In this document: piece by piece, positions 21,036 to 31,700 of the stretch
Layout of the letters: each line of letters opens with the position of its first letter
How positions within the stretch are numbered: the first letter of the stretch is position 1
NCBI GenBank assembly: GCA_020746835.1
Contig: JAGPNK010000006.1
Location: forward strand, 434,001-498,000
Length of the DNA: 64,000 bases
DNA from: Stachybotrys elegans
Lineage: Eukaryota; Ascomycota; Sordariomycetes; Hypocreales; Stachybotryaceae
Direction of reading: 5' to 3'
Notes under the pieces: model-generated
Told to the model about the DNA's origin: nothing
Databases searched by the model: none
The model's input: the letters and a program-made list of their open reading frames with translations, nothing else
Position numbers and translations under genes: made by a program

Positions 21036-22856
21036 CTATAGCTCCTCCTCCTCCGCCGCCGCCGCCTTCTTCGTAGCGGGTGCGCTGGTCGTGGGGGGGC
21101 TTGTACCAGAGATGGCCGATCCCAAGGCTGCGCTGAGGCTCTGGGGCATGGAGTACATATTACCTCTATTGTTGGTAAAGTCAACACTTGGGCGTGCCTT
21201 TTTCAGTGGGCTGCCGAGCAGAGCGCCGGCGGGTAGATCGGTGAGTTTCTGGGCACCTGCAGAGGCAGATGACGCAAGTGAGGCTCCGAGGCCTTGAGTT
21301 GAATCAATGTTGCTGGCCTTGGTGGGCGACTCGGGGGAGGCATGCTATCGGGCTCGGCCGAATGCGCCCTCTTGAGCTGTGGATGCGGTTAGCTAGGTTC
21401 AAGATTGGGTGGATGGCGTGAGACGTACGCGAATACGGTTGACACCGTCAGCCAGCTCTCCCTGGAACTGCGGATCTTCTAGGACCGGCTTTTTATCGTC
21501 GTCCTTGTCATCCATTTCTTCCATCTTGCTAAAGCCTTCATCATCATCGTCGTCGTCATCACTGTCGTCCGCGATGTTTCCATTGCTCTTCTTCCTGGCC
21601 TTTCTACGTCGCAAAGCCTCCGAGTCCTGGTCTCGGAAAGCCGAGAAACCAACGGTTCCGCCCGCCTTAAGGGGACCCAGGTTTGAGAAGTCGAGCTGGC
21701 CGGACCTTCGCTTGGCAGAACCTGGTGTGGCCTGCGGGTTTTTGGAAGATTGAATAACACCAATCTTCTGCAGTTGCCCTAGAAGTAGTTAGCACGTGCT
21801 GGTGGGATCAAAGCACATCCATCATAGCTTACTCTCGCCTCTGTAGAAGAAGGTAAAGGTTGCAAAGGGCTTGTCAGGCCCATCTATCGTGGTGACCGTC
21901 TGGGTGCTGATGGTCTTGGGATCCAGCGTTTTGGGCTTTGCAAAGCTGGTCGTGTGCTCGACGTCGGCGTCGATGCCATTGTCCTTGTTGGCGTCCTCAT
22001 CATCGCCGTCGTGCGCATCAAACTGAGGAGAGTATTCGCCCTTCTTAATCTCACCAGAAGCCAGGACCCGGAACATGGCGACCTTGATCTGACCTGTTGC
22101 CTCCGGAGGCTCGTCGTCGTCGGACGAGAACGAGTCCGAATCGTCAAACACAGCCTCGATGGGGGAGGCATCGTCGGCACCATAGCGTAGAGTATCTCTC
22201 TTTCCATTGGAACCTTCATCAACGTCCACTCCCATACCGGTGTTCTGTCGCCGCCTGCGTCTCTCGAACTTTAGTCGCCGCTTCTCGAGCTTCTCGGCGG
22301 CATCGTGACCCTTTAGGTCGAGTCCATTGAGCCAGCGTTCGAGGCCAACTTCTCGGAATAGGAACTCCCGCTCGGCCAGACCGCCCCCCTCGGCGTCAGA
22401 GACTTGCACCCACCGACTGTTTACCCAAGTCTCCTCCCCGGGCCGCAGCAGGGTGGCCACCTCCTCCTTTGCTCGGCCGTCGAAATAGATGTAGGCGGCG
22501 ATGGTCTCGTTCTCGGAGTTTGTCATGGGGACATAGGGGTTCACGACGCCCGAGTACTTGTTGCGGTCGGTCGAGGAGCCGGCCTGCAGACCCCCCACAA
22601 ACTGAGGCTTGGGGTAGGGGTTGCTCGGGGACGGCTTCGGGGTCGAGTAGGGGATCGGCAGGCCGGGCGTGAGCAAGGTGATTGAGATGGCGAACTTGGC
22701 GGGCTCTGGCTTGTTAGAGTCGGCACTCAGCTCGGGCTGCGGCACCGGAATGTAGGTGCTGATGCGGGACAGCCGCGACTGCTTCTGCATGCCATACTCA
22801 GGCAGCGGGGCTGAGTTGGCGTGGATGCTCACGGCGAGGCCCTTGAAGCAAGGCAT
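21036..22856 (-). CDS. Conserved fungal protein of unknown function, acidic centre
   Basis: Exons 22856-21833, 21778-21429 and 21344-21036; 560 residues. The N-terminal 210 residues look like a conserved globular domain (aromatic, with Ala-Tyr-Ile-Tyr-Phe-Asp-Gly and Trp-Val-Asn-Ser-Arg-Trp) that resembles DUF7918-type fungal domains, but I am not sure of that. A Lys/Arg patch follows, then Asp/Ser-rich acidic runs, an eight-residue Asp run near 21545-21570, and an Ala-Glu-Glu tail. The final exon is uncertain: the best acceptor by position (CACAG at 21377) puts the exon in a frame that stops early, while a later TAG acceptor (21345) reads in frame to 21036. A one-base change in a C5 run at 21333-21337 would give the same tail. 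The function is unknown; the charge pattern suggests a nuclear protein. Confidence 0.7.
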
Positions 22857-24205
22857 TGTAGCGGCGAAAAAGAAGTATACAAGCTACGGGTGGCGGTGTG
22901 TAGTCGTCTTCTCGGGCCCGTCTAGGTATAAGAACCTGCAGAGGTCGGTCGAGAGGCCGGGCTGTGGGAGCAGAGATGCAGATGCAGACCAGGCGGTGGA
23001 GGTTCACGTTTGGCGGCTCTGGGTCGGTTGACGACAACTCTAGCAACTAGTGTGTGCACTGGCTTCAGTAGCCAGCCATCGCAGGCGACGAGCGACAGCA
23101 GGGGCAGCGAGGACAGTGAGAAAAAAAACAAATCGTGATGGTAGACAGTGCGTGTATGGGTGCGAGAAAGGCCAGCTCCGACTTGGATAATAGTAATAAA
23201 AGCAAGACAAGGCTGGCGACAGCCCAGTAAGCGTCACGTCTCTGGTAGGCCGGGTGTGTGTGTCATGTACCTACAGGTCGGCCGTACAAAGGAAGTAGCA
23301 CCTCAACAACCAGCTGATACCTACTAGTACAGGTAGTAGCCTTTCAGCCAAGAGTCGGCGGGCAGGTACCTGCGCCATATAGAGCTAAAGGTTGAGGCAT
23401 TGGTACCCAGAAGAGCAGGGATTCATCCCGCCGCGACCGGAATATCATGTTGATCCGGCAGCCATGCCTTTGTGTTTATTGAATGACCTTGGCTGGGTAG
23501 TGCTGAGGAACAGTTAGTGCATAGTACCTCTGAGAATCTGTTCGCCCATTAGCACAAAGGCAATTGACAGCATTCGGATGTTCTTTCACGACAGGCAAAG
23601 TCTAGGCATTTCATGACTGGGGTGGTCCTTTCTGTCTCTGTATTGCCTATCTTGTCGTGACATGTCAAATCCCCTCTGTTTTCATAGAGCTGTTCCACTA
23701 TTGGTGCACGGGTCAACCCCTACAAGCCTCTGTAGGAACTACTGGTACTGTGCATCACAATGTCTCATGTCGGCGTGTTCATGAAATGGCCAATAGTGTC
23801 AAGCCATAGTCGTGCAAATGCGTCAAGCGTGAGGAAAGCAAGGGGGTGCGAATTGAAAATTGACCCGAGATCGTAAAGCATAATTACTGAAAACATCAAG
23901 ACACAAAGGCCTTGGCTTGATTTTCCTAGCTAACCCGCAATTCCTATCTGATATCAAGATTCCATCCTTCGCCGTGCCAAATCAAGTGAGGAAAAAAAAG
24001 AGAAGAAGAAAAAAGAATGTACAAAAGGAAGAAGAAAAAGGGAAAATATCATCCCAAGCATCAAAAACCTTGCCACGGCAAAGGGCGCAACAAGAAGAAA
24101 AAAATAGGTGATTACACAGTCCGCTCCCGAGGGTAACAATCAACCGAGAGAACCCTCAGGGGACGGTCAGAGTTGGTCCTCGGCCGTCATCATCGTCGCT
24201 TGTTC
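22857..24205. other. Intergenic 1.35 kb
   Basis: Promoter of the acidic-protein gene and 3' region of the LITAF gene. A purine-rich AAG/GAAAAA tract lies at 23985-24105. No further gene or RNA recognised. Confidence 0.4.
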
Positions 24206-25259
24206 TCATACAGGTGGCGTCATCGACTTGGACGGCGGTTCCGGACCTTGCTCGTCCTCGGGTCCCTTCTCGGCCGCTGGATATCGCGAGGGTTGCCGTA
24301 GATGCAGCGGCGTGCCAAAAATCTCGATCTGGTCCTCGCCATGGAGCTTTCGGGCCACTCTCCGGTTGCAATTGGAGCAGTGCTGTTCGATGTCGACACA
24401 CCAATCGTACTTATACGGAATGCACACTCCCAATATGGTGGTCAAGCAGAGTCCCGTTGCCCATATGCTGGTTCATCTGTTAGCATTCGTCGTGTAATTC
24501 GAAGAAGGACGGCATCGCCAGGTCATCAACGTACTGCGTCATCTGAGAGCTCTTCTTGATGACTTTTGTCTCTGTCCTGCGCAGGCAGAACGGACAGTCA
24601 ATCATGTCCGGCTGGTCGCCCAGCAGTTGCAGCGGCGTAACTGTGTCAAAATCGGCCGCGTCCATCGCCATGCCTTCGTTGTGTGGGCTGAAGGGTTGCG
24701 GGTAGGCTTTCGGCGGAGGGGTTATCGGCAGCGTAGGCTGTACCGGTGGTGACTTGACGGGCTGAGAGCTCTTGTAGGTCCCCGTACTCTGCTCGCGCTG
24801 GTGCTTGTCGTGTCTCGACATGCCGGCCTGCATATCGGGAGTGACGACCTCGGGCAGGCTTCCGTCCAAGATGGCTTCCGGTAGCGACGATTCTTTGCGC
24901 AGCTCGCGTTTATATAAGGGTGACGCTGATGCCGAGCGCTCGAGCGGCTGACTCGGCAGAGGCTTTCGGTCCATCGAACGTATGTCGCTAGACAGATAAT
25001 CAGCACGCGTGCTCTCCCTCTCTTCATTCGTTCGCAATACACACCCAAAGCTTGCTTGTCGGTCTCGGCTCTGGAGGTGGCGGATAGACGGATCGTAGGC
25101 AATTTTCTCCTCGGGAGGAGGCGATATAGACGGGGGGAAATCGAGAGCAGCAGGGAGGTTAAGCGTCAGGGTCGTCATTGAGTTGGAAGCCGGCATCTCG
25201 TGGTGTGCTGTGGCCCTGGAGGAGGTTGACGCCTTTCTGGTTGCCGTTGAGGCGTCCAT
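24206..25259 (-). CDS. LITAF-domain zinc protein
   Basis: Exons 25259-24535 and 24467-24206 (67-bp intron, phase 2); 328 residues from the first ATG. The N-terminal 215 residues are Ser/Pro-rich and look disordered. The C-terminal LITAF domain has Cys222-Pro-Phe-Cys225, Thr-Glu-Thr, a hydrophobic segment that dips into the membrane (about 243-258, Thr-Thr-Ile-Leu-Gly-Val-Cys-Ile-Pro-Tyr), and His271-Cys272-Ser-Asn-Cys275. The intron splits the domain between the two zinc half-sites. LITAF proteins are zinc-bound, monotopic proteins on the cytosolic face of late endosomes and lysosomes. A Pro/Glu-rich tail of about 40 residues follows. A role in endosomal sorting is an inference. Confidence 0.85.
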
Positions 25260-26954
25260 GGTGGCAAGATTCTCGATTGCGACACCTCGGACTCGACACC
25301 TCGGACTCAGCACCTTGTACTCGGCACCTGGTACTCGACGACACCTTTGGCCTGTCGCTTCCGATATGTAGTCCCACGATCCACCGCTTGGCCGGGTTTA
25401 GTAGAGGGTTGATCGAAATCTTGAAAGGACGAAATGGTCCTGGTTGCAACGTCCAATTCGATAATGATATGAGCTGGGCGAGACCAGGCGAGGGATTGGG
25501 ATTCCCTGACCGTCCCCGGGCTGCAACCAAAGTTCCCTTTCCCGCCCTCCTGTCCGTCAGTCAAGTCAAGCCCAGCCCCAGCTTCCGTGCAACGCATGGA
25601 GAGAGCGGTTTGCCCCCTCTCCGAATGTGCCTCCAGGGCCAGGGGGGGGCAGGGGCCAAGGCAAGCCTCACCCGCTCGCATCGGACTGGTCCAGCGGTGC
25701 ATCGCCTGCATATCCCTGTTGGTTGTGCGAATCCTTCATGGTGAGGGCCTGCGCCTGACTGGCCGAGCTTGGGGCTCTCAATCTGCAAACCCTGTACTGA
25801 GCCACAGAGTTGCGCCGTGAGCAGCGCTCGGACGAGAGGCCATGAAACAGGTACAGCAAGAGACGGGATGGGTGGGATGGGATGGAATCACGTTGGTGAG
25901 CTTGCCTCAATTGCTCACTCATGGCTGTTGGTGGGAAGTGGCAAAGACCCTGGCTGCCAACGGATATTTAGGTTGGCTCGTGGATGCGATGAGGGGCGCA
26001 TTATTGCTCTAGGGGGATAGGATACGGAGCCCATGGGACCTGACGGGAGCTGTCAAAGACGAGAGCCGTCAAGGGGCCTGTCTGGATCGACGGTCTTCGT
26101 TTTTTGCATCTTGTTCGCTGGCAATCACCTGTGGGTTATTCGTGTCCGCAAATAAGGAAGGCATCTTGTGCAGCAATATTCCCCGGCCTTTTCAGCTTGA
26201 CATCCCCCTCACCCAATACTTGCAGCGCCGAGAGCATCAGCTTCTCCTTCAGCATCCTCCCCCTGGGCTTCAATATCGCTAGAACGCTTTGGGCGTTGAC
26301 GCCACTCTGATGTTCCTCCTCCTGCTACGTCGAGCCTAGCTACGACGGCAAGTCTGATAGTGTTTGCCGGTACAGGTCCGTGGCCGCCCAGGAACGCTTC
26401 TTGGGGCCTGTCGCTTCTCCCCTCATCCTTGTCGATCCTTGTCGCTTGCGATCGCTTACGGAGTGGTAATCAATCGGCTAGCGGCTCAAACCCTTGCTGT
26501 CAAGCCGTCAAACAGAATCATCCAAGGGTAGCTGCTGCCAAACATAGCCTCTCAGGGCTCTGTTAGACTGAGGTGTTTTCCATATTGCCATGGTATCCCC
26601 AGCTGCCTTCGGCCGCACGTTTGTTCCCCTGCCTATGATCTGGCTCTTGCTCTTGCTGCGTCGATTCCTCTATCGCGAGATATGGTCGGCTTGTCGGTTC
26701 AGGAACGAGTCAAGCTTGGCTGAATGTTTCAAACCTACCTTAGCCGAAGGATCGAGACCACAGACCAACACACCATGCCTCGTCACTGGTGCCCTTGTGC
26801 CGCACCAGTGCACAAAAGCTAGAGCACCATCTGACTGAGGTAGCTGCCGAGCCCGTTCACCCAACAAGATGAGATTGTGCGTAGGCCTATCCATGCTTGG
26901 TACTGTATGCTACCCCCCATCCCATCTCTCGCGCGGCGCATCCTCCACCGGCGT
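25260..26954. other. Intergenic 1.7 kb
   Basis: LITAF promoter with a degenerate minisatellite (25270-25345), a GGGATG-rich stretch at 25864-25886, and the seipin 3' region. Short open frames here show no conserved features. Nothing else supported. Confidence 0.4.
25270..25345. repeat. Degenerate minisatellite, about 14-15 bp unit
   Basis: Repeats of a GACTCGACACCTCG-like unit, three to five diverged copies, just upstream of the LITAF gene start codon. Confidence 0.6.
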
Positions 26955-28241
26955 CTACTTTCTCGACGATCTTCGCCGAATGCTGCTGCCCCCCTCCTCG
27001 CTATAGCTTGTCCCAATCCCAGAGTCGCGTTTCAAGCTTTCTACGGCTGCGTCTTCGTCCAGCTCATCCTCGTCCTCCTCGTCGTCGGCTTCTGCCCCGC
27101 CAACGGGGTACTCCGACAGTGGCCTCTCCATCTCCAGCTCTGCCTTGACACGCGGCTCATGTTTCAAGGCCGGTTGCTTGCCGTAGGTGGGGAAAGTATG
27201 CGGAATGTCCGATGATTCCAGGCCCTCGCCCTCACCCTCCTCATCCTCCTCATCATACTCGCCGTTCAGTGTCTCTGCCCTGGCGCCCAGCTCTTTTCGC
27301 CTCGTAACCTCCGGTCGAGGTCCGGCCATGGAAGCCCAGACTCCCCAGGCGATGCCCATGAATACGACCTCACAGATCCAGAACCCAACAGTGAAGGCCA
27401 TGTACATTATAAGCCGGTAATGCACCATGTAATACCGCAAGCCACTCAGCTGCGCCGTCAATGTGAGGATCGCGTGGTAAGTCTGAATGGCTTGCCCTCC
27501 TTCAATTTCCAGATAGGCAGTTGAAGGCACCTGCGACCCCTGTGGAAATCTAACCCTTTCTGCCAATGGAATTGTCATTTGGCATGCCTGCGTCGATGGG
27601 AATAGAATGTGGTAGAGCATAAAGAGGACCCGAGAGCCGATAGATACGATGGGGTCTTCGTACGGAACCAGAGCCGGTCGGCGCGAATTGAACAAGACGG
27701 AAGCGTCGTCGATCTCAATCCCATCGCCAGCAATTTTGCCAGTGTTTTTGACATTGAGGCTTTGCATGTCTTTGTCCAGGAGATATAGCGTGACCATAAA
27801 ATTGCCACGCTCTACATTGGCTGGCGATCGAGGCAAGGACAGTGTCACGGATATGTCGTAGTCTTGCTGTGTCTTCATCGGCCTCGCAGTAAGCGGTACG
27901 AGGCCGAAAGGGTTAAGGCTGGATCTGTACCAACAGTCAGCCCCAGTCATGCTCGTCTACCCCCCAGACGGACGCCTTCGTACCCATATTGAAGGTGCAC
28001 TGGTGTCGTCACCACCTTGTGTGGGAGAAAGCTCTGGAAGAAGAGCGCAGACGCAATGGAGGCGACTCCAAAGAGGGCCAGGGCACCAGATGCCAGGAGC
28101 GCGCTATTAACGACCGCCCGCTGGACCGGCTTAGACGTCACGGCGCGTATCGTCTCTTGCACGCTTTCCTAGATTGCGGAGGTTAGCAAGGCCAGGGCGG
28201 CCCTCATCCTCGTCGTCAAGGCTCGCAGAGGGGCTTACCAT
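26955..28241 (-). CDS. Seipin (lipid-droplet biogenesis)
   Basis: Exons 28241-28239 (ATG only), 28168-27984 and 27924-26955; 385 residues. There are two membrane helices, about 21-46 and 234-260, flanking a luminal beta-rich domain with Asp-Ile-Ser-Val-Thr-Leu-Ser-Leu-Pro and Asn-Phe-Met-Val-Thr-Leu-Tyr-Leu. This is the seipin/adipose-regulatory layout with both termini cytosolic. The C-terminal 125 residues are acidic and Ser-rich, a tail common in filamentous fungi. Seipin oligomers sit at ER-lipid droplet contacts and help lipid leave the bilayer. The start codon is the last three bases of exon 1 (ATG/GTAAGC); the in-frame Met nine codons into exon 2 is an alternative reading from which the first helix would still be made. 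Confidence 0.9.
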
Positions 28242-28776
28242 GGCAATTCAGATCACCATCATCCAGGAGAATAATCCAATGTCGTGATGCTGTTGTAAAG
28301 AGTGGAATGCGCACGACGCGTCGTAGATGTCGGTGACCTGAATGCATGTGATCACGCTTTCCTGCTCGTCACCCAACGTCATTTTGTGAGACGTTGGCAT
28401 CGGCTAATTGTGGGGGCAGCCACGCTTAACGATTCTTGGAATTACAGGCGGCATCATCAGTAGAGAATAGACATCAAAGAGACAAGATATGTATGTAAAG
28501 CGTATTTTTTTATTTACTCAGATTAAAAGCAAGCAAACGCCGAATAAATTACTAGGAGGCTCGCATCTGATATCTCATACATGCTGTCCGCCGCTCTGCC
28601 AAATGCAACAGTATGGCAAAAAGAAAAGAAAAAAAAGGAAAAAAAGAAAGACATTCTGGGACAAAAACACCCATCGTCATGCCACAATGTCAAGCAAATA
28701 TAAGACGTATCTACATCCAAGACCGCCTTTGGTACCAACCAATTTCAACATACCACGTTAGTCATGTCGTTCGTCT
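28242..28776. other. Intergenic
   Basis: 535 bp between two minus-strand genes: seipin promoter and the F-BAR gene 3' UTR. An AAAAG-rich tract lies at 28617-28652. Confidence 0.4.
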
Positions 28777-31700
28777 CTAACAAGGCTGGAGGTAGTTGCT
28801 GGGGACCAGCCCGATCTGTCCGTTACCACCATGAACCTCTGCCTCCCACCATCCGTCATCCTGCTGGCGAAGGACAGCAAGGTAGTCTCCCTTGTTGAAT
28901 CCAAGCTCTTCAGGGATGGCGGCTTGATACATGTACAAAGCTCGTGCTGCAGTCTTGTCAGTCATATTTAGGCGAATGAGGATAGATAGAGTCTAGGCTT
29001 ACCGTAGAGCAGAATTGGTCGTCCATCCTCTGTATACTGTCTGGCTGGGTCTGCGACAGTCTTGCTTCGCTGGTAAGACCCAGGCTCGCCCTCATAGAGA
29101 CCCATCGAACGGTTCTCCGCTACAGAACCTGGGCGGCTTCGTTGGGATCCGTAGCGATCATCTCCAACCGGCGCCAACTGAACTGCCATATCGCTGCCGC
29201 CATAACTGCTCTGGGGCCGCTGATGCTCTGAGTATGGTGAAGGGGAAACGCCCCGGGCAGACTGTGGAGAGGCATGGCGGTAACTGCCGTAGTCGGAGCC
29301 TCGACTTTGGTTCATGCTAGCTCTTGAAGCAGTTCGCTGGTGCTGCTGCGACTGCTGCGTTGGCTGGCGCTGCGGTTGCTGTGTGGGCTGGCGCTGTGGT
29401 TGTTGTGTAGGCTGGCGCTGTGGTTGCTGTGTAGGCTGGCGCTGTGATTGCTGTGTAGGCTGGCGCTGTGGTTGCTGTGTTGGCTGGCGCTGTGGCTGTT
29501 GTGTAGGCTGGCGCTGTGGTGGTTGGCGCTGAGGCTGCGGCTGAGGCTGCGGCTGCGGCTGTGCCTGTTGCTGTTGTTGTGGCTGCTGTCGTTGCTGTTC
29601 ATATCCACCGTAGGGATTGGGTGAAGCCGAGCGGTGGCCGGTGCGTCGAGGGTCGCTGCTCTGCTGCTGCTGTTCATGGCCGCTATAAGGGTTGGGTGAG
29701 GCAGAGCGATGGCCTGTTCGACGAGGGTCGCTGCTCTGCTGCGGCTGTTCATGGCCGCTATAGGGGTTGGGTGAGGCAGAGCGATGACCTGTTCGACGAG
29801 GATCATTGTTCATAGGGGGCTGAGGAGATGCAGCTCGGGTCGGAGCAGGTGATGCGGCCCGAGGCATCTCGCTACCTCGCGTAGCAGGGCGAGACGATGG
29901 TGAGGTGCTGTAGCCCCCGGAATCCTTTCTTCCATGGTCGCCAAAGATGCTGCGAGTCTGGGTCGTGGCCTTCTTCGTAGCCTCCTTCATTGCCTTCGAG
30001 GTCACTGCGGGAGGAGGCACTCCAAGCCTAGAAACAGGTTGTCCCTGGTATGATGGAGGGGGTGTTCCACGGCTGACTGAAGCTGTATCACGGCTGCCCG
30101 GCGTAGGAACAGATCTGGAGAATGTGGGATCGCTGCTTGGAGCGGGAGTGCTGATGCCATGGTAACGGTCTGCAGATACTCTGACGGATGATTCCTTGTT
30201 CAGTGTGACACCTCTCAGTTCCGCCAGAGCCATGGCAATGGGATCCTGCTCTGGCTCTTCCGCGGCGGGTTCAGCGCTGTGTTTCTGGGTATCAGGCGTG
30301 GTAACAGGAAGCACATTCTCTCCCACGCCCAGAGCCAAACTTGCGTTAGCATCAATGGGCTCCGGGCTAGCCGCACGGTCCGCGATGAGGCTACCCGACG
30401 GCTGCTCATGGTTGTATAGCTGAGGTCGGCGCGCTGAGGTGCTGGATGCTTGGAAGTTGGATGCATGCCACGTGTTTCTGCCGTTCTGTGTTGGTGCCTG
30501 GGCCTCCTTGACACTCTTGCGTCGGAATGGGCTGTGATTTTGAAAGAAGCCGCTCTTCTTTTTGAGCACTCGTTTCTCTGGGCTCGACGCTGGGGGTGGA
30601 TCCTCCTTCACTGGCGATGTCTTCCCACTAGGAGGCTCTTGGCTCGAGAAGGAGGTTGGGATCGAGATATCACTGTGAGAGTCTTTGCTAGATGGTCTGG
30701 CAGATATGTGAGAACTGCGGTCTGATGGTGGCCCAGTACGGCAGAGCATAGTCATGCCATCCATGGGGTACGGATCGTGGGGGACCGTTGCCAAGGGTCC
30801 ATGGGCATCAACATCATATTGTATCTGTCCGGCATGTCTCGCCGGCGGCTGGTCCTCCACCGAAGCCCTCATAGGCATCTGTCTGTGGGCGACTGGGGAT
30901 GACATAGCCACAGGAGCCACAGCATGTGGTGACATCGGCTGAGAAGCGATTTGCTGCGGCACCTTATGCGCACTCATCGTCGAGTCCCTGCTGCCTGAAT
31001 ACAGTGGCTCCCGCATCGGCTGTCGCACTGGTTCTCGCACTGGCTCTCGCACAAGGTCCCGCACTGGTTCGCGAACTGGTTCACGTGCGGGCTGTCGGAC
31101 AGGCTCTCGGACAGGTTCCCGAATCGGCTCCCGAATAAGGTCCCGGACAGGCTCCCGAATCGACTCTCGAATAGGCTCTCGAATAGGCTCCCGAATAAGG
31201 TCCCGGATAGGCTCCCGAATGGGCTCCCGAATGGGCTCCCGAATGGGCTCCCGAATGGGCTCCCGAATGGGCTCCCGAATGGGCTCCCGAATGGGCTCCC
31301 GAATGGGCTCCCGGATATGCTCCTGGACGGGCTCTTGGACAGGCTCTCGAACTGGCTCTCGAACTGGCTCTCGGACAAGCTCTCGTGCTGGCTCTCTGTG
31401 AAGCAGCTTGTTGGCAAGAGCTGAGTTGGGGTCATGATGGGATTCGAACGTCGAAGGTTGAGGCGACGAGGATCGGAATACGGGGTTAATGCTGCGAGGG
31501 AACTGTGCAACAGAATAGTTTTCGTCTTCTGAAGCTTCAGACTGTGAATCGTTGACATCTCCACGACAGAAATTGATATACTTGGGCGCCTCTGGGATTT
31601 CTTGTCCGGTTCCACGCTCGCTGATGAAGCTGATGATGTCCTTGACTGGGTCCATCTTGACTAGGGATAGACGGATCTTCTCGCACGAGTCATCGTCAGT

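Noticed and set aside
31219..31401. Plus-strand ORF of (Met-Gly-Ser-Arg)n
   Set aside because: A by-product of the 12-bp coding repeat of the F-BAR gene, open in all frames by arithmetic.
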